Shown here: positions 50,707-58,937 of the stretch, one piece after another
Numbering within the stretch: the stretch's first letter is position 1
How the letters are laid out: each line of letters opens with the position of its first letter
Source of the DNA: DATMGU01 sp035555315
GTDB lineage: Bacteria; Pseudomonadota; Alphaproteobacteria; ATCC43930; CGMCC-115725
Assembly (NCBI GenBank): GCA_035555315.1
Contig: DATMGU010000133.1
Span: 62,001-126,000 of the forward strand
DNA length: 64,000 bases
Direction of reading: 5' to 3'
The notes under the pieces: model-generated
What the model saw: only the letters and a program-made list of their open reading frames with translations
Databases searched by the model: none
Told to the model about the DNA's origin: nothing
Position numbers and translations under genes: made by a program

Positions 50707-52724
50707 GCCTCGACAACACGACCTTGCAGGTGCTGGCGAATTACTGTGCCGCGGCGGCCGAGAGCATGGGCTGGACCCTGATGCGCACGGCGCATTCGAC
50801 CTTCGTGAAGGAGACCGAGGATTTCTCCTGCCAGGTGATGACGACGGAGGGGCTGACCGTCGCCTCGCCCAAGACCTTCGGCGCGACCTGGTACACCGGC
50901 CTCGATTATGGCGATGTGATCCCGCTCTTCGACTACCGGGAAGGCGATATCTGCCTGACCAGCGACCCGTATAGCGGCTACGTCGCCACCCATACGCCCG
51001 ACGTCCATATCTGGAAGCCGGTGTTCCGGGGCGGCGAGTTGGTCTGCTTCGTCGGTTGCCACATCCACAATACCGATGTCGGCGGCGCGGTGCCGGCCAC
51101 GCTGTCGCGCAGCCTGACAGAGATCCATCAGGAAGGCTTGCGCATTCCGCCGATGCGGCTGCTGCGCGACGGCGTGATGAACCAAGACCTGCTGCGGATC
51201 ATCTCCCGGAACGTCCGGCTGCCCGAACAGAACTGGGGCGACCTCAACGCGCAGATCGGCTGCGTCAATGTAGGCGAGCGCAAGATCCACGAGATCATCG
51301 ATCGTTTCGGGGCGACCTCGTTCAAGAGCGGGCTGGGCGATCTGCTGGATTATTCCGAAAAGCAGGCGCGCGCGGTGATCCGCGACATTCCCGATGGCGA
51401 GTATTTCTTCGCCGATTACGCCGACGAGGATTCGGCCGGCGGCTATCCGGTGCGAGTCGCGGTCACGCTGAAGATCCACGGCGACACGCTGACGCTCGAC
51501 TATACGGGCAGCGATCCGCAACTGGTCTCCTCGCTGAACATGCCGACCGGCGGCAAGGAACGCCATGCGCTGGTGATGGTGGGCGTCGTCTATGCGCTCT
51601 ACTCGCTCGATCCGTCGCTGCTGCTGAATTACGGGCTGGTACGTCCGGCGCGCGCGATCCTGCCGCCGGGCAGCGTCGTCAACGCGACGGAGCCGGTGGC
51701 CGTCGGCATGCGCAGCCTGTCGTGCAACCTGGCGCAAACGGCGGTGATCGGCGCGTTCTGCCGCGCGCTGCCCGACCGCATGCCGGCATCGCCCGGCAGT
51801 GGCGTCAGCATCATGAACGTGAAGACGACCACTCGGGCCGGGCGGATGGTGATGGCGTCGATCGGACCGGTGGGCGGCGGTGCCGGCGGCGGTCCCGCCG
51901 CGGATGGCGCCGAGGGTTGCGGCGCCAATATGTCCTATCTGAAGAACACGCCGGTCGAGATCAACGAGGCCGAGGTACCGATCAAGATCCGACGGTACGG
52001 CCTGGTTCCCAATTCCGGCGGTGCGGGCAAGTATCGCGGTGGCTTGGGGCTGGAGATGGAATTCCAGCTGTTCGCGCCCCAATCGATGGTCACCGCCCGC
52101 AACCGCGACCGCTCGGTGTTTTCCGCCTGGGGCTTCGTCGGCGGGCAATCCGGCGCCGTCTCGCGGTTCGTCAAGAATCCGGGGACGGAAGGAGCCGTGG
52201 AGCTTGGCTCCGCCGATATCGTGCTCTGCGATCCCGGCGACATCATCCTCATTCAAGGCCCCGGCGCGGGCGGCTATGGCAACCCCGTGGAACGGCCGGC
52301 CCAGGCGGTGCTGGACGACGTCCGGCGTGGCTTCGTCTCCCTCGACAGCGCGCATGCCGCTTATGGTGTCGTCATCGGCACCGATGGCAAGCTGGATGAA
52401 CCGGCGACGGACCGACTGCGCGCGGCGCTCTCGTCACAGCGCCCGGTGACGGAATTCGGTCACGGCGCGGGGCGGGTCGCTTTCGAGCAGATCTGGACCA
52501 TCGCGCGCTACGATACGCTGACGAGCCTGCTGGCCGATGTACCGGTCACCTGGCGGTTCTTCGTCAAACATCGCATTTTCGAGGCGCTGCGAGGCCGCGC
52601 GGCACCGTCCGACGGCGGGGCGGCGTATGTGCTTCAAAGCTACGACGCGCTGACCGCGCGCTTCGCCGATCTACCGCCCGCCGCCGCCGGCCTGCGGGCG
52701 CGCGTGGCGGTGGCGGATCGGTGA
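50703..52724 (+). CDS. hyuB: Hydantoinase B/oxoprolinase-family subunit (HyuB), right copy
   Basis: 673 aa from the ATG at 50703. TLQVLANYCAAAAESMGWTLMRTAHSTFVKETEDF opens the protein and HIHNTDVGGAVP, GGAGGGPAADGAEGCGAN and GLVPNSGGAGKYRGGLG follow. In the third of these the left copy has MPHRDGTNGSGAD, so the residues near the putative active site differ between the two copies. It is translationally coupled to hyuA upstream and to the OYE gene downstream (4 bp overlap with its GTG). Confidence 0.92.
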   Translation: MSLDNTTLQVLANYCAAAAESMGWTLMRTAHSTFVKETEDFSCQVMTTEGLTVASPKTFGATWYTGLDYGDVIPLFDYREGDICLTSDPYSGYVATHTPDVHIWKPVFRGGELVCFVGCHIHNTDVGGAVPATLSRSLTEIHQEGLRIPPMRLLRDGVMNQDLLRIISRNVRLPEQNWGDLNAQIGCVNVGERKIHEIIDRFGATSFKSGLGDLLDYSEKQARAVIRDIPDGEYFFADYADEDSAGGYPVRVAVTLKIHGDTLTLDYTGSDPQLVSSLNMPTGGKERHALVMVGVVYALYSLDPSLLLNYGLVRPARAILPPGSVVNATEPVAVGMRSLSCNLAQTAVIGAFCRALPDRMPASPGSGVSIMNVKTTTRAGRMVMASIGPVGGGAGGGPAADGAEGCGANMSYLKNTPVEINEAEVPIKIRRYGLVPNSGGAGKYRGGLGLEMEFQLFAPQSMVTARNRDRSVFSAWGFVGGQSGAVSRFVKNPGTEGAVELGSADIVLCDPGDIILIQGPGAGGYGNPVERPAQAVLDDVRRGFVSLDSAHAAYGVVIGTDGKLDEPATDRLRAALSSQRPVTEFGHGAGRVAFEQIWTIARYDTLTSLLADVPVTWRFFVKHRIFEALRGRAAPSDGGAAYVLQSYDALTARFADLPPAAAGLRARVAVADR

Positions 52725-53884
52725 CCGCGCTGCTGTTCAGCCCGTTCGGACTACGCGGCGTCACCTTTCCCAACCGCGTCGTCATCGCGCCGATGCAGAT
52801 GTACAAATCCGGCCCGGACGGGATCGCGACGGACTGGCATTTCCAGCATCTGGCGAAATTCGCCGTCGGCGGTGCCGGCACGGTGATGACCGAGGCGCTG
52901 ATCGTCGATCCGATCGGCCGCAACACCTATGGCGATCTCGGCATCTGGTCGGACGACCACGTCGCGCCGTTGCGGCGCATCGCCGCTTTCGTCCAATCGC
53001 AAGGCAGCCTCGCGGCGGCGCAACTGCATCATGCCGGCCCGAAATCGTCGCGCCAGCGTCCATGGGAAGGGCTGGGGCCGCTCGGCGATACCGAGGCGGC
53101 GGCGGGCGAAGCGCCGTGGCAGCCGGTCAGCGCCAGCGCCGGGCGCACCATCGACGGCTGGCACCAGCCGCGCCAGATGGAGATCGATGAAATCCATCGC
53201 CTGGTCGACGCTTATGGCCATGGCGCGCGCCGCGCGGCGGCGGCCGGGTTCGACGTGTTGGATATCCACGCGGCGCACGGCTATCTCATCCATTCCTTCC
53301 TCTCCCCGGTCTCCAACGCGCGCAACGACGCCTATGGCGGCGACCTCCCTGGCCGCATGCGCTTGGCATTGGAGATCGCGCAGAGCGTGCGGGCCAACTG
53401 GCCGTCCGACCGACCGCTGTTCTTCCGCCTATCCTGCGTCGATTGGCGCAAGGACCTGGACGACCGGACCGATGGCTGGACGATCCAGGACAGCGTCACG
53501 CTGTCGCGCGAACTGGCGGCGCGCGGCATCGATCTGATCGATTGTTCGTCCGGTGGCATCCGGGCGGAGAATTCGATCATGGATTTCAAGAAAAAGCGGC
53601 GAAAGCTCCAGCGTGGCCACCAGGTGCCCTATGCCGAAACGATCCGGCGAGAAACCGGCATCCCGACGATGGCGGTCGGCGTCATCCTGGACGGGCCGCA
53701 AGCGGAGGCGATCCTCCAGGCGGAACAGGCCGACCTGATCGCGATCGGGCGCGAGGCGCTGACCGATCCGCATTGGGCGCTGCACGCGGCCCAGGCCCTG
53801 GCGGTCGATCCGGAGTGGGGGCACTGGCCGCCATCCTACGGCTGGTGGCTGCAACTGCGCGAACAGATTGGTGTTGAACCGTGA
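52721..53884 (+). CDS. NADH:flavin oxidoreductase/Old Yellow Enzyme family (YqjM-like)
   Basis: 387 aa from a GTG overlapping the hyuB stop. It is an FMN TIM barrel: RVVIAPMQMYKSGPDG (residues 18-33), GRNTYGDLGIWSD, QLHHAGPKSS near 105 and the catalytic-pair segment DIHAAHGYLIHSFLSP near 182. The Cys that YqjM uses to tune the flavin (APMCMY) is Gln here. There is no C-terminal iron-sulphur or NAD domain, so it is not a trimethylamine-dehydrogenase type. It probably reduces or oxidises an activated C=C bond in the pathway that uses the ring-opened product. Confidence 0.88.
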   Translation: MTALLFSPFGLRGVTFPNRVVIAPMQMYKSGPDGIATDWHFQHLAKFAVGGAGTVMTEALIVDPIGRNTYGDLGIWSDDHVAPLRRIAAFVQSQGSLAAAQLHHAGPKSSRQRPWEGLGPLGDTEAAAGEAPWQPVSASAGRTIDGWHQPRQMEIDEIHRLVDAYGHGARRAAAAGFDVLDIHAAHGYLIHSFLSPVSNARNDAYGGDLPGRMRLALEIAQSVRANWPSDRPLFFRLSCVDWRKDLDDRTDGWTIQDSVTLSRELAARGIDLIDCSSGGIRAENSIMDFKKKRRKLQRGHQVPYAETIRRETGIPTMAVGVILDGPQAEAILQAEQADLIAIGREALTDPHWALHAAQALAVDPEWGHWPPSYGWWLQLREQIGVEP

Positions 53885-53901
53885 CCGGAGACGATAACCA
53901 C

Positions 53902-55200
53902 ATGACAACGTCCGACACCCCCTATTGGTGGCGTGCCGCACCCCTATCGGTTGTTCCGCAAACGCCTGTCGAGCCGCGTTCGGACGTGGTGATCGTCGGT
54001 GCGGGCTATACCGGGCTGAGCGCCGCGATCACCCTGGCGCGCGCCGGTCGCTCGGTGCAGGTGTTCGACAAGCAGAAGCCCGGCGAGGGCGCGTCGAGCC
54101 GCAATGGCGGGATCACCAGCGGCAATCTGCGCCCGAGCTTCGCCCAGATGACCGCCCGGTTCGGCGAAGCCCGCGCCGCCGCGATCCTGGCGGAATCGAA
54201 GGCGGCGCGGGAAGACCTCTATCGCTTCATCGCCGACGAGAAGATCGATTGCGACTTCAAGCTGGTCGGACGCTTCAACGGCGCCCTGACGCAGCAGGAG
54301 TACGACCGCATGGCGCGCGAGGCCGATTGGCTCGGCACCACGCTGGGCATCGAGGCCCATGCCGTGCCGCGCGACGAGCAGCGGCAATTCCTGGGCACCG
54401 ATTTCTATGCCGGCGGCAGCGTGCGCATGGATATCGGCGGGCTGCATCCCGCGAAGCTGCACGCGGCCATGCTGCGCCTCGCCCTGGAGGCCGGTGCGCT
54501 GATCCATGGCGAGACCGCCGTGCTGGGCATCCGCCAGGACGCGGACGACTATGAAGTATCGACGGCCCGCGGCACCGTCCGCGCTAACGACGTGATCGTC
54601 TCCACCAACGGCTATAGCGACACGTCCGATCGCTGGCTGCGCCGCCGGTTGGTGCCGGTACGCAGCCGGATCATCGCGACTGCGCCGATTTCCGCGAACC
54701 TGATGGGCGCGTTGATGCCCCGCCGCATGATGTGCGGCGAGACGCGCAAGCTGCATTATTACTATCGGCCGTCACCGGACGGCACGCGCATCCTGTTCGG
54801 CGGTCGCGACGGCACGATCGCCGGCGAACCGGACTGGCCGACCGAAGCGCTGCGCACCGCCCTGGTCGACATCTTCCCGGAAGTGCAGGACGTGGAGATC
54901 GAACATAGCTGGTACGGCTATGTGGCGATGAATCGCGACATGGTGCCGCGTATCTTCTCGCGCGCCGGGAAGCGCTACGCGGCGGGCTATTGCGGATCGG
55001 GCGTCGTCTGGGCGCGCTGGGCGGGCGCGAAGGCCGCGATGCAGGTGCTGGGGGCCGAGGACGGCGCATCGGCGCTCGACTTCCAAGCTCCCGGCTACGT
55101 GCCGCTGATCGCCGGCAAAGCCTGGTTCATGCCGGCGGTATTCGCCTGGATGCGGCATCAGGACAGGGCCACGATGAAACAACGGTCCCGCCAGCCCTAG
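53902..55200 (+). CDS. FAD-dependent oxidoreductase, DAO/PuuB-like
   Basis: 432 aa from the ATG at 53902 (GGAG 11 bases upstream); an in-frame GTG at 53881 overlapping the previous stop would add seven residues. The N-terminus TPYWWRAAPL followed by DVVIVGAGYTGLSAAITLARAG (FAD site) and GASSRNGGITSG matches gamma-glutamylputrescine oxidase and related amine oxidases. GYCGSGVVWARWAG near residue 365 is the C-terminal FAD loop. It would oxidise an amine released by the hyuAB and OYE steps. It is the last gene of the right arm, converging with the two-component kinase after 9 bp. Confidence 0.9.
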   Translation: MTTSDTPYWWRAAPLSVVPQTPVEPRSDVVIVGAGYTGLSAAITLARAGRSVQVFDKQKPGEGASSRNGGITSGNLRPSFAQMTARFGEARAAAILAESKAAREDLYRFIADEKIDCDFKLVGRFNGALTQQEYDRMAREADWLGTTLGIEAHAVPRDEQRQFLGTDFYAGGSVRMDIGGLHPAKLHAAMLRLALEAGALIHGETAVLGIRQDADDYEVSTARGTVRANDVIVSTNGYSDTSDRWLRRRLVPVRSRIIATAPISANLMGALMPRRMMCGETRKLHYYYRPSPDGTRILFGGRDGTIAGEPDWPTEALRTALVDIFPEVQDVEIEHSWYGYVAMNRDMVPRIFSRAGKRYAAGYCGSGVVWARWAGAKAAMQVLGAEDGASALDFQAPGYVPLIAGKAWFMPAVFAWMRHQDRATMKQRSRQP

Positions 55201-55209
55201 AAGACCCGA

Positions 55210-56544
55210 TCACATGTGACCGCGTGAGAGCGGCAGCGTGATGCGGGCGATGAGGCCGTTGGGTTGTCGGTCGAGGAGCGTCAATGTCCCGTCATGGGCC
55301 CGCACGATCTCCTGCACGATCGATAACCCCAAGCCGACGCTGCCCGGACGGTCCGACCGGGATGGATCGAGACGGACGAACGGCTCGATCACCTCCTGCC
55401 GGCGTTGCGCGGGGATACCGGGTCCATCATCCTGCACATCGATGACGATGTCGCCGCCGATCGTGGACGCGCTGATCGTGACTTCGCTCCCGAAATGGCA
55501 GCCATTCTCGATGAGGTTGGTCACGGCCCTCGCCATGGCGTTCGGCCGGCAAAAGAACCGGATCTGCTCTGGCCCCTCATACCGCACCGCGGCGCCGGCT
55601 TCTTCGAACTCGTCGCAGAGGGTCGACAGAAGCGCCCCGAGATCGAGCCATTCTTTCTCTTCCTCGTCGAAGCTGCCGCTGAGAAAGGCCAGCGCCGAGG
55701 TGACCATCGATTGCATGAGGCCGATGTCCCGCAGCATCCTGCCGCGCATGTTGTCCGCGTGTCCTGTCTCGAGCTGAAGGCGCATCCTGGTCAGCGGCGT
55801 GCGCAGGTCGTGGCTTATGGCGGCCAGCATGCGCGTGCGATCCTGGACCGACCGCGCGATACGCTCCTGCATGAGGTTGAAGGCGCGTGCCGCGCGCCGG
55901 ATCTCCTGAGGGCCCTCCTCCTCGATCGCGGCGACGGCGATCTCCCGGCCGAAGCTATCGGCCTTCTCGGATAGCCGGCGCAGCGGCCCGATCACGCGCG
56001 AGATGGCCCAGGCCGACATGGCCGCCACAGCTATGCAGAGGAACAGCAGGGCGCCGGCAAACGGCAGGGTGATCATGGAAAAACGGATATTCGAGGATCT
56101 TTCGGTTCGGATTTCCAGCGTTTGGTCGCCAACTTTGGCCAGGATCTGAATGTTTTCCCGAGGATCGGCACCGATCCCATCGCAGGAATGCACCACCGCG
56201 TCGAGCATGAGGTCGTGAAACTCGGTGTTCAGCACCGTTTGCATGTCCCGCGCATCGGACCGGAGGGCGCCGCAGGGCGTCGGCACCTGTGTCAACCGGA
56301 CCGACAGGCCCGGCCGCGTCGCGGCGGCGACCACGAGCGCCCGGTCGCGTTCGGGAATGGCATGGATGCCCTCGATGAGCGCCGCGATCCGGTAGGCATT
56401 CGGCCACGGCCATGGCGGCGCCGGGGGGATAGTCGGCGAGAACGTCGACAGCAGGAGAAGGAAAAGCAGGAACGTCAGCGTCGACGCCCCGGCGATGATC
56501 GCGAGAATCTGACCGAGCATCGTGCCGAGCAATCGGTCATTCAT
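55210..56544 (-). CDS. Sensor histidine kinase of an OmpR-type two-component system
   Basis: 444 aa from the ATG at 56544. Membrane helices lie at about residues 10-34 and 158-180 and enclose a periplasmic sensor region with two cysteines. A HAMP domain follows, then HisKA with AAISHDLRTPLTRMR (phospho-His near residue 236), and HATPase motifs NLIENGCHFG, DDGPGIP and GLGLSIVQEI. The start overlaps the regulator stop by 8 bp, so the two are co-translated. The EnvZ/BaeS-like design and the divergent RND pump suggest that it senses an envelope stress or toxic compound. Confidence 0.92.
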   Translation of the reverse strand: MNDRLLGTMLGQILAIIAGASTLTFLLFLLLLSTFSPTIPPAPPWPWPNAYRIAALIEGIHAIPERDRALVVAAATRPGLSVRLTQVPTPCGALRSDARDMQTVLNTEFHDLMLDAVVHSCDGIGADPRENIQILAKVGDQTLEIRTERSSNIRFSMITLPFAGALLFLCIAVAAMSAWAISRVIGPLRRLSEKADSFGREIAVAAIEEEGPQEIRRAARAFNLMQERIARSVQDRTRMLAAISHDLRTPLTRMRLQLETGHADNMRGRMLRDIGLMQSMVTSALAFLSGSFDEEEKEWLDLGALLSTLCDEFEEAGAAVRYEGPEQIRFFCRPNAMARAVTNLIENGCHFGSEVTISASTIGGDIVIDVQDDGPGIPAQRRQEVIEPFVRLDPSRSDRPGSVGLGLSIVQEIVRAHDGTLTLLDRQPNGLIARITLPLSRGHM

Positions 56545-57259
56545 CGACGACGACCTGCGGCTGAAACGCGTAACCATCCGTCCGCACCGTTCGAATGACA
56601 TCGGCGAACGGGTCGTCGCCCGCCAGTTTGCGTCGAAGGCGGCTGACCAGGATGTCGATGGATCGCGTCGCGATCGCGAAACCTTCGCCCCGGGTGAGGC
56701 CGATCAGTTCGTCCCGCGACAATACCCGCCGCGCATTCTGGCAGAACGCGAGCAACAGATCCGCCTCCGCCCCGGTCAACGGAATGCGCAGCCCCGCGGG
56801 AGAGCGCAGGTAGCGACGCTGCGGATAGAAGCCGAAGCCGGAAAAGCGAAAGACCGCGTCGGCGCCGGTCTGGCGCTGCTGGCCCTCCGCCAAGGGAGGT
56901 CGCCGCAGGACCGCCCGGATCCGGGCGAGAAGCTCCCGCGAATCAAAAGGTTTGCAGATGTAGTCGTCGGCCCCGAGTTCCAAGCCGATGACCCGATCGG
57001 TCGGTTCGGATAGGGCGGTCAGCATGATGATGTGCGGGCCGCTCGACGCGCGCAACCGACGGCACAAGCTAAGGCCATCCTCGCCGGGCAACATCAGATC
57101 GAGCAGGACAAGATCGATATCGCTACGAGCCAAGACATCGCCGGCCGCCTCGGCGCTGTCGGCAATCGACGTTATGAAACCATTGGCGCGCAGGAAGCGC
57201 TCCAGCGATTCTCGGATCTCCGGATCGTCCTCGACGAGGAGGATATGCGTCTGGGTCAA
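56537..57259 (-). CDS. OmpR/PhoB-family response regulator
   Basis: 240 aa from a TTG at 57259, chosen for its strong AAGGGAAG ribosome site and the normal family length. ATG codons at 57361 and 57436 are in frame but have poor sites and would add unusual N-terminal sequence. The receiver domain has LVEDDPE (residues 7-13), acceptor Asp in VLLDLMLPGEDG near 54 and KPFD near 103. The winged helix DNA-binding domain spans about 135-235 (LTGAEADLLLAFCQNARRVLSRDELIGLTRG). It most likely activates the divergent mdtABC-like operon, as BaeR does. Confidence 0.88.
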   Translation of the reverse strand: MTQTHILLVEDDPEIRESLERFLRANGFITSIADSAEAAGDVLARSDIDLVLLDLMLPGEDGLSLCRRLRASSGPHIIMLTALSEPTDRVIGLELGADDYICKPFDSRELLARIRAVLRRPPLAEGQQRQTGADAVFRFSGFGFYPQRRYLRSPAGLRIPLTGAEADLLLAFCQNARRVLSRDELIGLTRGEGFAIATRSIDILVSRLRRKLAGDDPFADVIRTVRTDGYAFQPQVVVDE

Positions 57260-57500
57260 CTGCTTCCCTTGCGATTGGCCATTTGTAAAGACCGGCGCAT
57301 CGGCGGTGTCCGTCGTAGCCGGAGCACGACCGTCTCTGCTCGGATCATCCTTGCAAAGCATCACCAATTGTCCAGCACAGGATAGGCCCGCCGTCTCCGG
57401 TGACCGCCCATGTGTTTCCCGGATCGAGATGGTCATGACAATAAAGTTAATACAGATACAAAATAAGATCCATATATCTAAGTAATTACTCTGTATAATT
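57260..57500. other. Left part of the spacer between the regulator and the RND pump genes
   Basis: This stretch holds the possible long leader of the response-regulator gene and then becomes strongly AT-rich from about 57430. No other gene is supported. It presumably contains the regulator promoter, which I could not place. Confidence 0.4.
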
Positions 57501-57530
57501 TTGGATAAAATATGTAAATATCTATATAAT
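57501..57530 (+). promoter_or_regulatory. Candidate sigma70-like promoter of the mdtABC-like operon
   Basis: TTGGAT at 57501-57506 and an exact TATAAT at 57525-57530 are 18 bp apart in the AT-rich spacer, about 95 bp before the first gene. A second TATAAT at 57494-57499 has no matching -35 box. Confidence 0.45.
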
Positions 57531-57625
57531 TCAATATTACCGTTGAACGGCCGAGCCACCTCACTAGGTTCTCCGGGGCATCGTTCACCATGCCTCGATC
57601 GAGATCTGCTGTTTCACGGAATCCC

Positions 57626-58909
57626 ATGGATACGCGCGCGCGCTCCCCTCAAAAACATGACGACCGACTTGATCCGATTCCGGCAAGGAGAAAGCCGGTT
57701 TGGCCGTGGCTCCTCCTGGCCGTGGCCGTGGTGGCCGCCATTCTGGTCTGGCGCGAACCCTGGAAGCGGGGGAGCATGGGCGGCGGGCCGCCCGGAGGTC
57801 CGCCGGGAGCCCCGGGCGGGATGGAAACCGCGCAATCCGTCGGGGTGGCAACGGCGACCAAGGGCGACCTGCCGGTCAGCCTTACCTCGCTGGGGACGGT
57901 CACGCCGCTCGCGACCGTTACAGTGAAATCGCAGATCAGCGGCTATCTGACGGAGCTTCCGTTCCGCGAAGGGCAGATGGTGAAGAAGGGCGACCAACTC
58001 GCCCAGGTGGATCCCCGCCCCTATCAGGTGGCCCTTGCCCAATATCAGGGACAACTCGAGAAAGATCAGGCGCTGTTGGACAATGCGCGGCTCGACCTCG
58101 AGCGCTATCGCCGCCTGAGCAAGCAGGATTCGATTTCGCAGCAAACCTTCGATACGGCGCGGGCGACGGTGCGGCAAGACGAAGGCACCGTGCATACCGA
58201 CCAGGCCCAGGTCGACACCCAGACGCTCAACCTGACCTATTGCCGGATCGTCTCGCCGGTGGATGGGCGGCTTGGGTTGCGACAGGTCGACCAGGGCAAC
58301 TACGTCACCGCCTCCGACACCAACGGCATCGTCATCGTGACGCAGCTTCAGCCGATCTCGGTGGTGTTCACCCTTCCGGAAGACAGCCTCCCGCAGGTCA
58401 TGCGGCACCTGCGCGACGGCGCGTCTCTCAGCGTGGCCGCCTATGATCGCGCCAATACCACGAGGCTCGCCGATGGCAGTCTCGACACGCTCGATAACCA
58501 GATCGACACCACGACCGGCACGGTCAAGCTTCGTGCCCTCTTCCCGAATGCCGACGGCGCCCTGTTCCCCAATCAGTTCGTCAATACCCGGCTGCTGCTG
58601 GACACCCTGCATGACGCGATCGTGGTGCCCGTCGCGGCCGTTCAGAACGGCACGCCCGGAACCTTCGTCTATCTGGTGAACCCCAACAATACGGTGTCGG
58701 TCCGCAAGATCCAGACCGGGGCCTCCGCCGGCGGCGTCGTCGCCGTGCTGTCCGGTTTGGCGGCGGGCGACCGCGTGGTGGTGGATGGTGCCGATCACCT
58801 GCATGACGGCGCCGCCATAACGATCCCGGCCGTCGCCGGCGGCGACAAGTCCGCCGGGACCACACCCCAGGAGCAGGCCGCCCAAGAGCAGGGCACCCCA
58901 AAGCCATGA
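57626..58909 (+). CDS. mdtA: RND efflux periplasmic adaptor (membrane fusion protein), MdtA-like
   Basis: 427 aa from the ATG at 57626 (CGGAA five bases upstream); an ATG at 57590 is in frame without a ribosome site. An N-terminal membrane anchor (WPWLLLAVAVVAAILVW) is followed by a Gly/Pro-rich linker of about 25 residues. The lipoyl/beta-barrel parts are TVKSQISGYLTELPFREGQMVKKGDQLAQVD and LTYCRIVSPVDGRLG, with a helical hairpin between them. The C-terminal tail is Gln/Glu/Ala-rich and probably disordered. It links the inner-membrane RND pumps with an outer-membrane channel not found in this window. Confidence 0.9.
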   Translation: MDTRARSPQKHDDRLDPIPARRKPVWPWLLLAVAVVAAILVWREPWKRGSMGGGPPGGPPGAPGGMETAQSVGVATATKGDLPVSLTSLGTVTPLATVTVKSQISGYLTELPFREGQMVKKGDQLAQVDPRPYQVALAQYQGQLEKDQALLDNARLDLERYRRLSKQDSISQQTFDTARATVRQDEGTVHTDQAQVDTQTLNLTYCRIVSPVDGRLGLRQVDQGNYVTASDTNGIVIVTQLQPISVVFTLPEDSLPQVMRHLRDGASLSVAAYDRANTTRLADGSLDTLDNQIDTTTGTVKLRALFPNADGALFPNQFVNTRLLLDTLHDAIVVPVAAVQNGTPGTFVYLVNPNNTVSVRKIQTGASAGGVVAVLSGLAAGDRVVVDGADHLHDGAAITIPAVAGGDKSAGTTPQEQAAQEQGTPKP

Positions 58910-58937
58910 GATCTCCCGCCTCGCCGGAGCGACGCCG

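Noticed and set aside
50556..52355. Long minus-strand open frame of 599 codons opposite the right hyuB gene
   Set aside because: It is antisense to a well-supported HyuB gene, with an Arg/His-rich translation.
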